DNA of 64,000 bases from Gordius sp. MW1 (taxonomy: Eukaryota > Nematomorpha > Gordioida > Gordea > Gordiidae): NCBI GenBank assembly GCA_964036665.1, contig OZ038530.1, positions 16,762,001 through 16,826,000 of the forward strand, given 5' to 3'. The translations under genes were made by a program, and so were the position numbers. Shown piece after piece: positions 38,301 through 49,117 of the stretch. Under the pieces are notes generated by a model. It made no database searches. It worked only from the letters and a program-made list of their open reading frames with translations, and had not been told where the DNA came from. The first letter of the stretch is position 1. Each line of letters opens with the position of its first letter.

Positions 38301-39776
38301 GATTTGCCATGCTGGTGATATCTTTGTGACAATGATAGCAATATGTGGCTAGAGGATTAAAATTTTCCAGGCACGCATTTCCACAAAATTGCCTGATATT
38401 CCTGTTTTCAAGCTAAAAAAAATATATTTTTAAATATTTATGATGCCATTGACCACACAAAATTTTTGAGCTATATAATATACTTTGAGGCAATATTGAC
38501 CAAAGGCTTCTTTAGTTAATATTTTGTTGCATAGGTAACAGTTAATGCTGAGTTTGGGGAGAAATACGGATAGACAATGTTCACTACAAAAATCTAAATT
38601 GGAGTCAAGCAAAACCATTCTGCCTCCTTCTAATTGCTTCCCACATTCGACACAAGATGGTATAGAAAATTGTACAGCTTGGCATGGCAAGTGTTTGGGG
38701 CATATGGGTTTGGAAGAATCATCTTTTTACAATGAATATATTTAAAGCATAAAAGCTTACCAGATATGTATAGGTGGGATAAAAAATCAGGCATGGAGGT
38801 GTAGCAAAAGATGCAGAGTTTTTTAAAAATTATTTTCTGTTGTTTTATTGTACTCTCTGAAACACTTTCACCAGATATTTGATTTTCATCATCAGGTAAA
38901 GAAGTAAGTTGATTATCAGGTTCAACATTTTCTTGACCTATAACTTCGAGCAAGTTTTTATTAATAAAGACTGTTAAGCATTGTTTGTCACATATATAAA
39001 CATCAGAATTTATTATTGAGTTATCTAATGATGGTTGCTTTGGTATTTGATATTGACATGATTTAACCTACTCAAATTAAACATCAAGAATTAATTAAAT
39101 TACATATTTGCATATAATGCATTCATATACACCCAATCCATTTTGTTGTAAACTTTCATTTGATGAATCCTATTACATGCAAAATTCAAATAGGTCTATA
39201 TAAAATTTACTTTGTGATTCAAGTCAGAGGTATTAGTATGGGTTGTACTTGATTTGTTTTCATTGCTAGCTATAGGCTCTTGAGCAACTATTTCCATATT
39301 GCCTTGGTTTAAATACTAAAAAGGGTTATTTTAAAATAACTTACCTTGTAGGTTGTTTGAGATTTGAGTGCCTTGATAATCTACATCATTTGAAATCATT
39401 AGATCCTCAGTATTATGATTTAGATGAGGCATCAATGAATTTAGTAATGGTGCAATGTTAGTATCATTTTCAGAGTGATTTTGAGGCTCAACTTCATTAT
39501 TAGACTGTATTGTGGCATAAGCTTCACTAACATGATCTGAATTAAAGATTGGGCCATGCTCAGTGACGAGATATTTTGTGGGATGACTTGGAAAGAATAC
39601 AGAATGAGAATTGTTTTCATATTCCTTAGAGTTCATTAAAGGAGGTGGGGATAAAAATGATTCTATCATGTTAGAAGTATATAAATTATCAAGACCGTGC
39701 GAGTGATCTACATTTGATGTTTGTCCATTATTGTTTAATAATGAAGTATCCATTTGAGAGGGGTCGTTCATCACGT
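23389..39776 (-). CDS. ZMYM2/3/4 (Woc)-type MYM zinc-finger protein with Crypton-derived C-terminal domain, 20 coding exons
   Basis: Coding exons in transcript order: 39771-39345, 39302-39211, 39067-38761, 38722-38484, 38412-38265, 37555-37152, 36615-36417, 35442-35336, 34588-34450, 34332-34286, 33939-33669, 32770-32583, 32120-31937, 31446-31312, 30702-30225, 27503-27361, 26975-26850, 26170-25928, 24604-24505, 23563-23389. All 19 junctions are GT-AG and phase-consistent; the total of 4,152 nt gives 1,383 aa, close to human ZMYM2 and ZMYM3. Features in order: N/D/S-rich N-terminus; MYM fingers (about residues 174-690) with YFCSQNC, FCSLPC, FCGNAC and DFCSEHC; PIPIPVPFYVPFPLHMY (about 802-818); Q-rich run (about 985-1010); TYGVGAYKWWV; and the ZMYM/QRICH1 C-terminal domain with YWKDDPLTLTTDEL, SDSIYYFCLG, QLGAHSPHVLLNTLLYFNTK and NPLRCPVRLYEFYLSK. 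Relatives act in chromatin and transcriptional regulation. The weakest donors are after exons 9 (GTTTCT) and 16 (GTTATT). Confidence 0.92.
24250..24453. mobile_element. hAT-type MITE, TAGAGTTGTTAAATTGC ends, ZMYM intron 19
   Basis: Inverted ends TAGAGTTGTTAAATTGC and GCAATTTAACAACTCTA are flanked by the exact 8-bp duplication ACTATGTG (24242-24249 and 24454-24461). The 204-bp interior is non-coding. Confidence 0.9.
25788..25898 (+). mobile_element. Short relative of the (TCAC)n element, ZMYM intron 18
   Basis: AAGTCCACAGCCATTAAAAA, ATAAGTTTCCACGGCAATTAT, GGACAAGACAGGACGGC and GCGAGCCCATAAATTGCATG occur in order. The core has only a few GGAC-type units. Confidence 0.6.
26429..26590. mobile_element. 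hAT-type MITE (CATGGGCGTAGCC family), ZMYM intron 17
   Basis: It starts CATGGGCGTAGCCAGCATTG and ends GGATACACCCGTG, with the family body (TTAGAGGGGGG, TTTTTGAAATTTTAGCC, GGATTTAGAGGGGGG). The flanking copies of TATTCAAA/TATTCATA match at 7 of 8 positions. Confidence 0.75.
27815..30030 (+). mobile_element. 2.2-kb decayed hAT transposon inside a ZMYM intron
   Basis: The ends are CAGTGGCGTAGCTAGG and CTAGCTACGCCACTG, flanked by the exact 8-bp duplication CTAGTTGT (27807-27814 and 30031-30038). The plus-strand interior holds transposase relics: HYQILYNKAKDLASIFDL near 28,050, MSLEGF interrupted by a MITE at 28,277, KPFIPFFKSLLSEV after it, and ITSCSCEGSLSLLKWIKT at about 28,664-28,716, which matches the hAT C-terminal dimerisation motif. 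Stops and indels break the frame. It occupies most of the 2,721-bp intron 15 of the ZMYM gene, in the opposite orientation. Confidence 0.85.
28277..28427. mobile_element. hAT-type MITE (CATGGGCGTAGCC family), nested in the hAT transposase remnant
   Basis: The terminal inverted repeats are CATGGGCGTAGCCAG and CTGGCTACGCCCATG, with the exact 8-bp target duplication GAAGGTTT on both sides. It splits the relic transposase frame after SLEGF, so it landed in the older hAT copy. Confidence 0.88.
34450..39067 (-). other. MYM/FCS zinc-finger coding block of the ZMYM gene (exons 3-9)
   Basis: Seven consecutive exons hold repeated CxxC ... FCSxxC modules of about 40-50 residues. Finger halves seen are YICDKQC and CIFC (exon 3), CVEC and FCSEHC (4), FCGNAC, CYHC and LYCSR split before NC (5-6), CDIC, ICSEAC, CENC and FFCSQ split before NC (6-7), CHWC (7), YFCSQNC and CANC (8), and HHFCSLPC (9). 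In the family these zinc-binding units mediate protein contacts. Several fingers are split by introns between the FCS and the last NC. Confidence 0.88.
38040..38212. mobile_element. hAT-type MITE, TAGTGTTGTAAAAA ends, ZMYM intron 5
   Basis: The ends TAGTGTTGTAAAAA and TTTTTACAGCACTA lie between exact 8-bp copies of ATATGTAG (38032-38039 and 38213-38220). The inner arms GGTTTGTTTGGTC and GACCAAACAAAACCC extend the inverted repeat. Confidence 0.9.
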
Positions 39777-39913
39777 CTAAATAAAAAAAAGATTATTTTA
39801 CCAGACTACATATTTTTTAAAATATATGAATGCAATCTGATGGTCATATAACTACCAAAATGTCAGGTTTTCCTGGGCTAAAAGAGCGCAAAATGGCGGC
39901 TGTGTGTTTATGT
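39777..39913 (-). promoter_or_regulatory. Likely 5' leader, leader intron and promoter-proximal region of the ZMYM gene
   Basis: The first coding exon starts after a strong acceptor (TTTTTTTTATTTAG) five bases before the ATG, so a non-coding exon should lie upstream. A donor-like TTTTG|GTAGTT at 39856/39855 would give a 79-bp leader intron. Just upstream, 39889-39900 reads CAAAATGGCGGC on the plus strand, a good YY1-type site of the kind often found close to metazoan transcription starts. The exact start site is inference. Confidence 0.45.
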
Positions 39914-40989
39914 TTACTCAAATTGGTTTTATCATTGAATCATAATAAACCGATATTACTGTGCATAAAAGTAGGCTTTAAGAACTATATAATATAATAT
40001 TTAATACTATTTGTTGGAATTTGCATTCAGAAATATTGAAATTACAAAAATTTACATGAATAGAGCGTTATAAGGGGAACATTTTTTGCATTAATTAATT
40101 ACCCAGCATTAATATTTTCATATATTTGAACTGATAAGTTCGTCATGCATTAAAAACTAAATTATTATTCTATTTTTATGACATAAAAATTTATCTTAAT
40201 TTTTTTATATATAGAATAATTTTAAATTTACGTTGGGTTTAAAACAATATAAATTTATGTATCAAATATCAACAAGAATGACAAACATAAAAATTAACAT
40301 TTAAATCATCAAATTATCTATCTTATGTATAATCCGTCCCTATAAAATATTTAGACCCAGTCGACAATGCTAATAAGAAGAATTCCCATAAATCGCGCAA
40401 AGCACTAAGAAAATTACGAATAAATTATATATATATATCGGGGAACTAGCGGAATTATTAAATATCGAGAAGGCCACACACGAGAAAACCGTTATTTTAT
40501 TTATAAGCGAGAAACTACTAATTTTTGCCTGCTTGCACAATCTGCGCTAGCTACGGCATTTTTACAATGTAAGAAGGGGGGGGGGAATCATGGGAATAAA
40601 TCAACCATAACAGTTATTAGCTTCATTTTTAATATAACTTTTGAGGTCCATTATCATAAACAATGCTTAAACAATATAAAAAATTTATGGCCATGGACAT
40701 AAGGTATATATGATCATACCATGTTATTATTTTATTTAAAATTAGATTATCACATGAATTGGTTCCTTACGTAAATTTTGAGTTGCAAATGTAAATTGGT
40801 CTCTTAAAATGTTTTTTATTAATGTTTCTCTAAGTTCGTGGTTAATCCTTTAAAAATTTAATTTACATTTGTCTTTATATTTATACATTCTTTTAGTTAT
40901 CTAATAAGTTTTAATACCATGTTATAATTTGTGATGGTTCCTCTATTTATACATTAAATTTTCTTAACTGCGCGGCCATCGTCATCTCT
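39914..40989. other. Upstream flank of the ZMYM gene, nothing recognised
   Basis: AT-rich, with a G run at about 40,576-40,585. No coding or transposon signature was found. Confidence 0.5.
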
Positions 40990-42640
40990 CTCTACATGAA
41001 AATATTAATTTCATGTGTTAGTTACAAACTCTGTCTCCATAGAAATAATAACTAAATCCTTCCTTATTGCATCGTTGCGTTTAGTTTACCCTTTGCTTAT
41101 TCCTAGCATCAATCTTACTCCAACAAGGCTAGGTGTTGTTTCCTTTTCCCCATATTTTATGAGTTCGTATCATTTAATAGTGTTGGTTGTATTGTTTGAT
41201 TTACTGTTTAGGGTTACTGAAATTGTTTTTCACTCCTGTTCAATCTATTAATTTAATTCACCTAAAATTCCTCGCTTGGAATTCTTTATCAAATCCACCA
41301 TTCTCTTGAGGAGATCTTAAATATTTGAAGGATTCTAAATTTTTCAGCTCCCATTTAACCACATAATATAAACGATGAGCTCTTGCAAAATTTCATCAGG
41401 TCTCTGATTTCATATACACAACCCTTCTATTTGCCGAGACTCTTTCTTCTTGCATTTAACCAACTATTTAATGTATCGACCAATTTGTGTTCACCCACAT
41501 AGGACTAAACCTTCTACAACATAATTGCCCATGATAGTTCGTCGCAACATCCTTTGTTATAAGGAAATTATCATGAGAAAAAAATGCTTTTGATTGACTC
41601 CAGTGTAATGGAGAGATCATCTATTAGTTATCACCGCCGTAATTTAATCAAATGTTCTATACCCCTTACATATTTTTTATGGCCCTCACTTATCATGGCA
41701 CCTTGCTTTCGCGAGGACAACTAATTTTGAAAAATTTATTAATAGATTTTTTTGGTCAATTACACACATGTGCAGATTCTGCTCCCTTACTCAAAACCCC
41801 CATTAATGTTCCAACAGATGCCCTCTCCTGCATAAATCTAAATTGGTTGTCTCATAATTTTACCAAACCCTTGAGTTGTTTTTAGATCACTATTTTCTCA
41901 TTATATCACACATTTGTTATTATAATCCTGGATCCACCTATATTATACAGCTATCTGTCCGCTTGTAATGCATTTTACCTTTTTTAGATGTTAATGAAGA
42001 GGCGAATTAAGATTAAGATACCAATACCTCCTAACACTTTGAAACCTATACTATCTACCGAGTCCTTAACAATCCTGCTTCTGATATACAATTCGCTGCG
42101 ACTGCCTTTTTTTAAGTTATATATTTTTATCATATGTAGAATCTGGCGGTAGTGTATTAAAATTTCTTCTTCTCTCTCTTAATTAACTTTTCACATATTC
42201 TTTAGAATTTTGAGTCCTTGACTTTGCTTTTGAGGACAATTTGTTATCTTTCCTCGAATTTAGTTTCTTACAAATATTATACCATGATTTTAGCTTTTGC
42301 TACTCATCTTTTGGCCTATCTTTGAGCTATTTATTTAGCTTGCTGATTATATATCTTCAATACATTTTTGCACTTTTGAATTCTATTGCCAAGAGTCCTT
42401 GAGGATTTATTAGTATATCTTTCATCACATAACACCTTGTTCTATTGTAGGACCTTGGCATTTTACTGATCTTCCCGCGAATCAAGTTTCTTATTTGTTT
42501 AACCCAAATTTGTTGAAGCTCTTTTAACCTCTTCCATTTTATTGTAGCCACACTCATTGCACCTATCGCTATTCATCGCCATTTTTTGTAAAGTCCATCG
42601 CCAACAGTCTATGTTGGCAGGGTTATATTTTTCTCTGTAT
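40990..42640 (-). mobile_element. Heavily decayed LINE (reverse-transcriptase remnants)
   Basis: Minus-strand translation in shifting frames gives LINE-type RT traces: ESFKYLR followed by ENGGFDKEFQAR near 41,250-41,350, as in the KYLG...QENGGFDKEI stretch of RTE-like elements, and RLMLGISKG then TKRNDAIRKDLVI near 41,020-41,120, the family's RMLRW..G.T..DRIRN..IR region. A frame at 42,357-42,557 on the same strand is unassigned. Strong purine bias of this strand supports a decayed element. The boundaries are approximate. Confidence 0.45.
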
Positions 42641-43034
42641 TATATTTAAATAAACGTTCTTTTGGCGCATTCTATTGACGGGAAAGAAATAAATTTGAGT
42701 GGCGTTTTTAGGAAACATTTACTTTTTACTTTTTTCATACAAAAAAGATTTTTTATATATTGGAGTTTTACTAGCTTAAATACACGCAGATTAAAACAAA
42801 AGCTTTTGAATTTTGATGAATCTTATATAGCAGCCATCTGTATATATATGATATATGAATGTAACGGGAATTTCTTTGCGTGCTACTCCAAAAGTTTTCG
42901 ATCGATTGCTCTGAAATTTTACCAAAACATTCTAGATGGTATATACATACTCATGGGCGTAGCCAGGGGGAGACAGAGAGGGCGGCTGATAAATTGATCA
43001 AAAATTATCATTTTGCCCTTCCCTTAATTATAAT

Positions 43035-43848
43035 TAGTGTTTTGATGTCGCCTCGGGTGCGATTATAAGAATCTCGGACTCGTCTAGGGTTGGAAAAATC
43101 TCGGTCTCGTCTTGACGAGAATTCTCGACATATCTCGACTTATATTTTTTAAAACTTTATAAATATTTGCCCTATTTTTTTTAATTATAATAGAAATTAA
43201 TAAAATTAGAATAATTAAAATGGCGAACCATTTTTTATTACAAAACTCTATGAAAAACTTTACTATCGTTTCTATAGTGTAAAATATCCAATATTAAGGG
43301 AATCATAATTTTGTTAATTTACCCTAACATCCTCGATGTTAATTATCTAAAATAGAAATATTAAATTTGCTATAAATGTTTCAGATGGCTCATAAAGAAA
43401 AGTTTTGTTGTGTTTAGTCAACGACACGTATCGACACAAAGGCGGGTGTGGAGAATAAAGTAAAAACAAATAATATGACCGAAGGATATAGACATATGAA
43501 GTGATTAAAAATAAAGGAAAAGACGAGGGAAGACAACAGACACACAAATTTTTTTATTATTGAGGGATTCGATTATATTTTTGATTGTGTTTGTCTCGTG
43601 TATACTGGAATACACTAATTTTTATGATCATTCGATAATTGTGATCTTAGTCTTGGGATATAATAAATTTGGATTGCGTATTGTATATTCCCTGAAGTGA
43701 ACAAGTTTAAGCCGAGATCTCAAATAAAAAATTGGTCTCGTCTCGTCTCGAGGTCTAAAATCTCGTCTTGATCTCGACTCAATTTTTCAATTCTCTCTCG
43801 GTTTTTCGAGACGAGACCGAGATTTTTCTCGGTTTTTCCGTATCACTA
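43035..43848. mobile_element. hAT-like element with CGAGACGAGA repeat termini, copy 2 (opposite orientation)
   Basis: The right end, reversed, is TAGTGATACGGAAAAACCGA, matching the left end of copy 1. The left end TAGTGTTTTGATGTCGCC matches the reversed right end of copy 1. Two copies in opposite orientation define both termini of the family. Confidence 0.65.
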
Positions 43849-44929
43849 ATATTACCCTCATCTAATTCCAATCCTGCCCACGCCTACACCTTTTTTATCA
43901 CATGTGACAGCCGGAATCATGTTTTTTTTCGAGTTCTTGAGCCATATAGCCGAAGCGAAATACACAACTTTATCTAATTATTTTTTTTACAATGTTATTA
44001 TATATTGCGCAAAGTTAAAAACTAAATTTACCAACTCCTTATCATATTGTTAGTATTATATGTTTGCAAGCAGTAATTTCATACTTCCTAAAACCCATGT
44101 ATTTATAAAAGCTTTAAATTTTTTTGCCAGTTACAATTGATTTAATTTACAGAATTATTCTATTTAATTTGATAAAGTGCAACAAAATGTTTAAAAATTC
44201 GCATTCCCTTCCCACAGTCCAAGTTCAATCACATATCTATTATTTACAAATCCTAAGCATTTTTTGAATTGAAGACTGAGCCAAAGCAACGCTTGGTCGG
44301 TTTCAGCCATTTGATTAATTAAAATACATTAAACCCAAAAAAACATTCAGCATATCGCACACCAAAGGTCAGTTTGGTTAAATTTTTACCCAAACCCCGC
44401 CCGGTCCGAATTTCGAACGGGCTCGCTAGATTCGGTAATAATTAGAGCTGCCCGAACTGCCCGACCCAAAATGATAATTTTTTGTATTAGTACTAATTTT
44501 CATATTTTCCAACAATATTTATTTTAATTTTGCGGTTTTAGGATGGGAACTAGGATTAACACATATTATACATTCAAATAGAAAGGTGGTAATTAAGACA
44601 TGACACAAAATAAAACACTATATAAAGAATCTCATTAAGCCCTAATTTTCTAGCTCTCTTTAGGCGGGCGAGGAAGGGCAGTAGGCCAGGCTGGATTTTT
44701 TTAGTTTCTCTAACCCATCTCCCATTTTATTGAGAAGTAAAAGTGTCTGAGCCATCGAGGGTTAAAACAATGATAGACTTATAATTAAACCAGCGAATTG
44801 CAATTCCTTTTTGGGCGGGGCTAGACAGGTTGGCCATTATTATGGCACATGTATGCTTCGGTTTTGACCCCCCCCCCCAACATTTTTTCTTTATTTGGAC
44901 ATTGCCCTTGGTCGCCATGATCGTAGTTA

Positions 44930-45140
44930 TTGTCTCTGTTAGCTGCCTGGTTCCGGTCTCGACCTAGATGGTCCGGTTATGGCGGACCCTTGCCTCACAG
45001 CTGGATGTATTTTTAATGGCGGTCTCCTTGCAATCGCAAGGAAATGTGCCAGGGAAACTCGTGTGCGCCCGATAGGTTCCCCCATAAGCCTAACGAGCAG
45101 CGACTGTCGCGCTGGGAACGGTGCTGTTGCCAACACTTAC
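44930..45140. other. Unexplained GC-rich island
   Basis: About 210 bp of clearly higher GC sits in AT-rich intergenic DNA. Both strands have open frames across it (65 and 72 residues), neither recognised. It could be a coding exon, an RNA gene or a transposon fragment; I found no convincing splice or Pol III signals. Confidence 0.3.
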
Positions 45141-45312
45141 AAAACAACTCATAACATGCATGGGAGTTTTTTTAAGGATAAGATGGATCAAACATGAATT
45201 AATATATGTTGTTGTTGTTTTTTTGCACCTATTATGAATTGTAAAACTTGATTTCTCTCCATGCCTAATTTCAAAATTATTGATACTACACTTTTTACTA
45301 TATAAACTTTGG

Positions 45313-45700
45313 TAGAGGCCTACACGGGTGACCTTAAACAAGGTTTTCGGGTCGGATTCGGGTTAAAAATTTTGATATGCTTTAGGGTCAGGTCAAAGGT
45401 GATGAATTTCACAATAGCTTTGACAAAATACTCAAAACAATTAATTTTTTAATTTAGTAACTTATAAAATAATACTCTTATACATAATATTTTATAATTA
45501 ATATCAAAATATAATACTTCATTTTTTCGTATTTTCGGGTCGGTTTAGGCTCGCGAGCCGAGAAGTTAAAACCTTTTGCCGGGTTGGGTTGGGGTTGAAA
45601 CTTTTTTAACCCTTTGGGGTCGGGTCGGGTTCTAGATAAAAAATTTAAAACGCTTTCGTGTCGAGTTCGGGATAAAAAAAGATGACTTTGCAGACCTCTA
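45313..45700. mobile_element. 388-bp hAT-like MITE with GGGTCGGG-rich interior
   Basis: The ends TAGAGGCCTACACGGGT and GACTTTGCAGACCTCTA are imperfect inverted repeats. The interior is rich in GGGTCGGGTT-type motifs on both sides. No convincing target duplication is visible. Confidence 0.55.
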
Positions 45701-46041
45701 CTTTTGAGCCAGCCTGCTCTACAATTTTGCCCAGTATTTATCTATGTTTCTTCATTTTTATACCATTTTTTTAAGTTTAATTTAAATTTTACTACACTAG
45801 TTATAGATAATTTGGCTTGTTCCTTAACTTGATAGGTGGATACCTCAATTTTCGATTTATAAATTTAAGGATAATGTGGAGTTTTATGATATAGTTTATA
45901 GCATCCTTCGTTTTTTAGCTACATTTAGCCATTGTCTTACTATTCCTACATACCTATTTAATTACGCGTTGGGCTATGGCAATAAGGATGCGTTAATAAA
46001 TGGTTATTTCAATATTCTACCACGAGGGCCAAAGGCCCGAG

Positions 46042-47135
46042 TTTTTTTAAATTAATATATTGTTCTTGTTTATATTATTGATAATATGACTTTTTGACCG
46101 TGTCCTGGCTACTGACCAATGAAAAAATGATCATTGGCCAAATTATAAATCGAATTTTTTTTTCGTTCTTTGAATTGCTATATTAGGTTAAAATTGATAA
46201 TTACTTATGCCCCCCTACAAGGGTCTATGCCTCTACTGATATGGGTCCCTGTGCCCCCCTTCCCCCCCCCCCCCCCCACCCCCTACGGGTTCGAATCTTG
46301 GAGAGGGCAAATTTTTTTTTTTTTTTTAATATATTGTTCGTGCTAATACTATTGATAATATGACTTTTTGACCGTATCCTGGCTTCTGACCAATGAAAAA
46401 AAAGATCATTGGCCAAATTGTGAGTCCAAATTTTTCTCTCTCGTTTTTTTCGACTCTTATGTATTTATATCCTTTTGACCGTGTCCTGGCTACTGACCAA
46501 TAAAAAAAATGACCATTGGCCAAAGTTTATTAAATTTTTTTTTTATATTTTACATATAGGCTATTTGATGGCTATTTGACCGTTTGCTGGCTACTGACCA
46601 ATAAAAAAAATGACCACTGGCCAAAGTGACCTAAAATCGATTTTTTTTCTAGATTATAATTATGGCTAGTTATTTGGCTGACTGTAAACCATTAGCGAAA
46701 ATGACCAATGCCAACTGCCAAGGTCTGATTGGAAATTTGCTTTTCCAAGGTCATGCCCTCTATTTGCGTTCCTTTCGTCATTTTGATTAATTTAGAAGTT
46801 GATAAATAAGAATGAATGAAAGAAAACCTATTCCTCAATAAATAAAGTCTTAATAAATGTTTTATAGCAAGTTTTACAAAAATTTAAATTTTTTAAATAT
46901 TTGTATAAATAGAATTAACTAATCATTTTGCATTTCATACCCCCTATAGGCATTCTTGCCTTTTCCCACCTTTCTCGCCCATAAATTGCAAACAAATATG
47001 CTACGTTTATACGGAGTATAGATGAGTTTCGTTCCCCCTTCCCTCCTGCACCTCCCTCCCCCCTTTCCTTCCCCTCTTCCCTTCCCCTCCTCCCCTTCCC
47101 CCCTCCCCCTTCCCGCGAGGGCCGAAGGCCCGAGT
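46042..47135 (+). mobile_element. Minisatellite-bearing element, copy C (5' truncated)
   Basis: It lies between two hairpin ends (46,022-46,041 and 47,116-47,135). It holds about four tandem units, a box-B-like GGGTTCGAATC at 46,287, the fixed tail and the C/T tract, but lacks the TTGCTATGCAATT 5' end. Confidence 0.55.
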
Positions 47136-47137
47136 TA

Positions 47138-49117
47138 TTAATTGCTATGCAATTTATGGGCTCGCTTTTTGTTGTCCGTCCGTCCGTCAGTTGTCCCTCC
47201 AACGTTCTAGATTGATGTTTCGATACCCGGAGAGGGCAAATTTTTTTTTAAATTTAATTCATATATTGTTCTTGTTAATACAATTGATTATATGACTTTT
47301 TGACCGTGTCCTGGCTTCTGATCAATGAAAAAATGACCATTGGCCAAATTGTGATTTGAAATTTTTTTCTTGTTTTTGAATTGGTATATTATGTTAACAT
47401 TAATAATTACCCTATGCCCTCCCGTAGAAGGGCCTATGCCTTTACTGATGTGGGTTCGAATCCCGGCGAGGGCAAAATCTTTATTGCTGGTTTGAATCCA
47501 GGAGAGGGCAATTTTTTTTTTAAATTAATATATTGTTCTTGTTAATACCATTGATAATATGACTTTTTGACCGTGTCCTGGCTACTGACCAATGAAAATG
47601 ACCATAGGCCAAAGTACAAATCGAATTTTTTTTTTCGTCTCTTATGTATTTATATCCTTTTTAAATAGTGTCCTGGCTACTGACCAATGAAAAAAATGAC
47701 CATAAATCGAAATTTTTTTTTGTTTTTTTGTTTCTTATGTATTTATATCCTTTTTGATAGTGTCCTGGCTACTGACCAATGAAGAAAATGACCATTGGCC
47801 AAAGTATAAATCAAAATTTTTTTCCGTTTTTTTTGTCTCTCATGTATTTATATCCTTTTTGACCGTGTCCTGGCTACTGACTAATGAAAAAAGTGACCAT
47901 GGGCCAAAGAATAAATCGAATTTTTTTTTTTTTCGAATTGCTATATTAGGTTAACATTGATAATTACCTATGCCCCCCTACAATGGGTCCCTGTGCCCCC
48001 CCCCCCCCCCCCCACAAAGGTTTATATCTCTATTGATGTGGGTTCGAATCCCCGAGAGGGCAGATATTTTGTTTTTAATTAATATATTGTTCTTGTTAAT
48101 ACCATTAATAATATTACTTTTTGGCCGTCCACTGGCTGCTGACCAATGAATAAAATGACCATTGGCCAAATTGTGAAGCGAAATTTTTTTTCGTTTTTTT
48201 TCGTCTCTTAGGTATTTATATCTTTTTTGACTCTGTTTTGGCTACTGACCAATAAAAAAATGACCATTGGCCAAAGAGTAGCAAATATTTTTTCTTTATT
48301 TTAAATATAGGCTATTGGGCCGTTTGCTGGCTACTGACCAATAAAAAAATGACCACTGGTTAAAGTATAATTAGGATCAAATTTCTTCTCTAGCTTATAA
48401 TTATTGGCCAGTATTTGGCAGTCTGCTGGTTACTTACCAATGGAAAAAATGATTACTGGCCAAAGTGAAATTAAAATCGATTTTTTTTTCTAGATTATAA
48501 TTATAGGCTAGTTATTTGGCTGTCTGCTAACCATTAGAAAAAATGACCACTGGCCAAAGTGATGAAAAAAATGACCAATGGCCAAGGTCTGATTGGAAAT
48601 TTTTTACGTTTTTTCAATATCTTGTTTATACTATACATATGCGCATGATTTGAATAGAGTCTATACCCATAATTCAAATTATGGGTCGCCTACACCAAAT
48701 TGTTTAAATTTATACAGTATTAAAAAAACTCTAAATTGAAAGTTGTTTTGGAAGGATTACTATTGGCTTTTCCAAGGTCATACCCTCTATTTGCGTTCCT
48801 TTCGTCATTTTGATTAATTTAGAAGTTGATAAATCAGAATCAATGAATGAAAACCTATTCCTCAATAATAGCAGGGTTTACAAAAATTTAACCTTTTAAA
48901 TATTTGTATAAATAATTAACTAATCATTTTGCATTTTATACCCCCCTATAGGCATTCTCGCCCCTTCTCACCTTTCTCGCCCATAAATTGCATAGCAATT
49001 TTTTTACGGAGTATAGATGAGTTTCGTTCCCCCTTCCCTCCTGCACATCCCTCCCCCCTTCCCTTCCCCTCCTCCCCTTCCCCCCTCCCCCTTCCCATGA
49101 GGGCCGAAGGCCCGAGT
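47138..49117 (+). mobile_element. Minisatellite-bearing HINE/Helentron-like element, copy D (complete)
   Basis: It starts AATTGCTATGCAATTTATGG and GTCCGTCCGTCCGTC, has a GGTTCGAATCCC box-B-like site repeated at about 47,455 and 48,040, about ten CCAAT-hairpin units, the same tail as copy A (ACTAATCATTTTGCATTTTA), the C/T tract at 49,027-49,097 and the hairpin GGGCCGAAGGCCC. It follows copy C directly, head to tail. Confidence 0.6.

Noticed and set aside
41015-41251. Plus-strand 78-residue hydrophobic frame
   Set aside because: The opposite strand carries LINE reverse-transcriptase traces in the same place, so this is their antisense.
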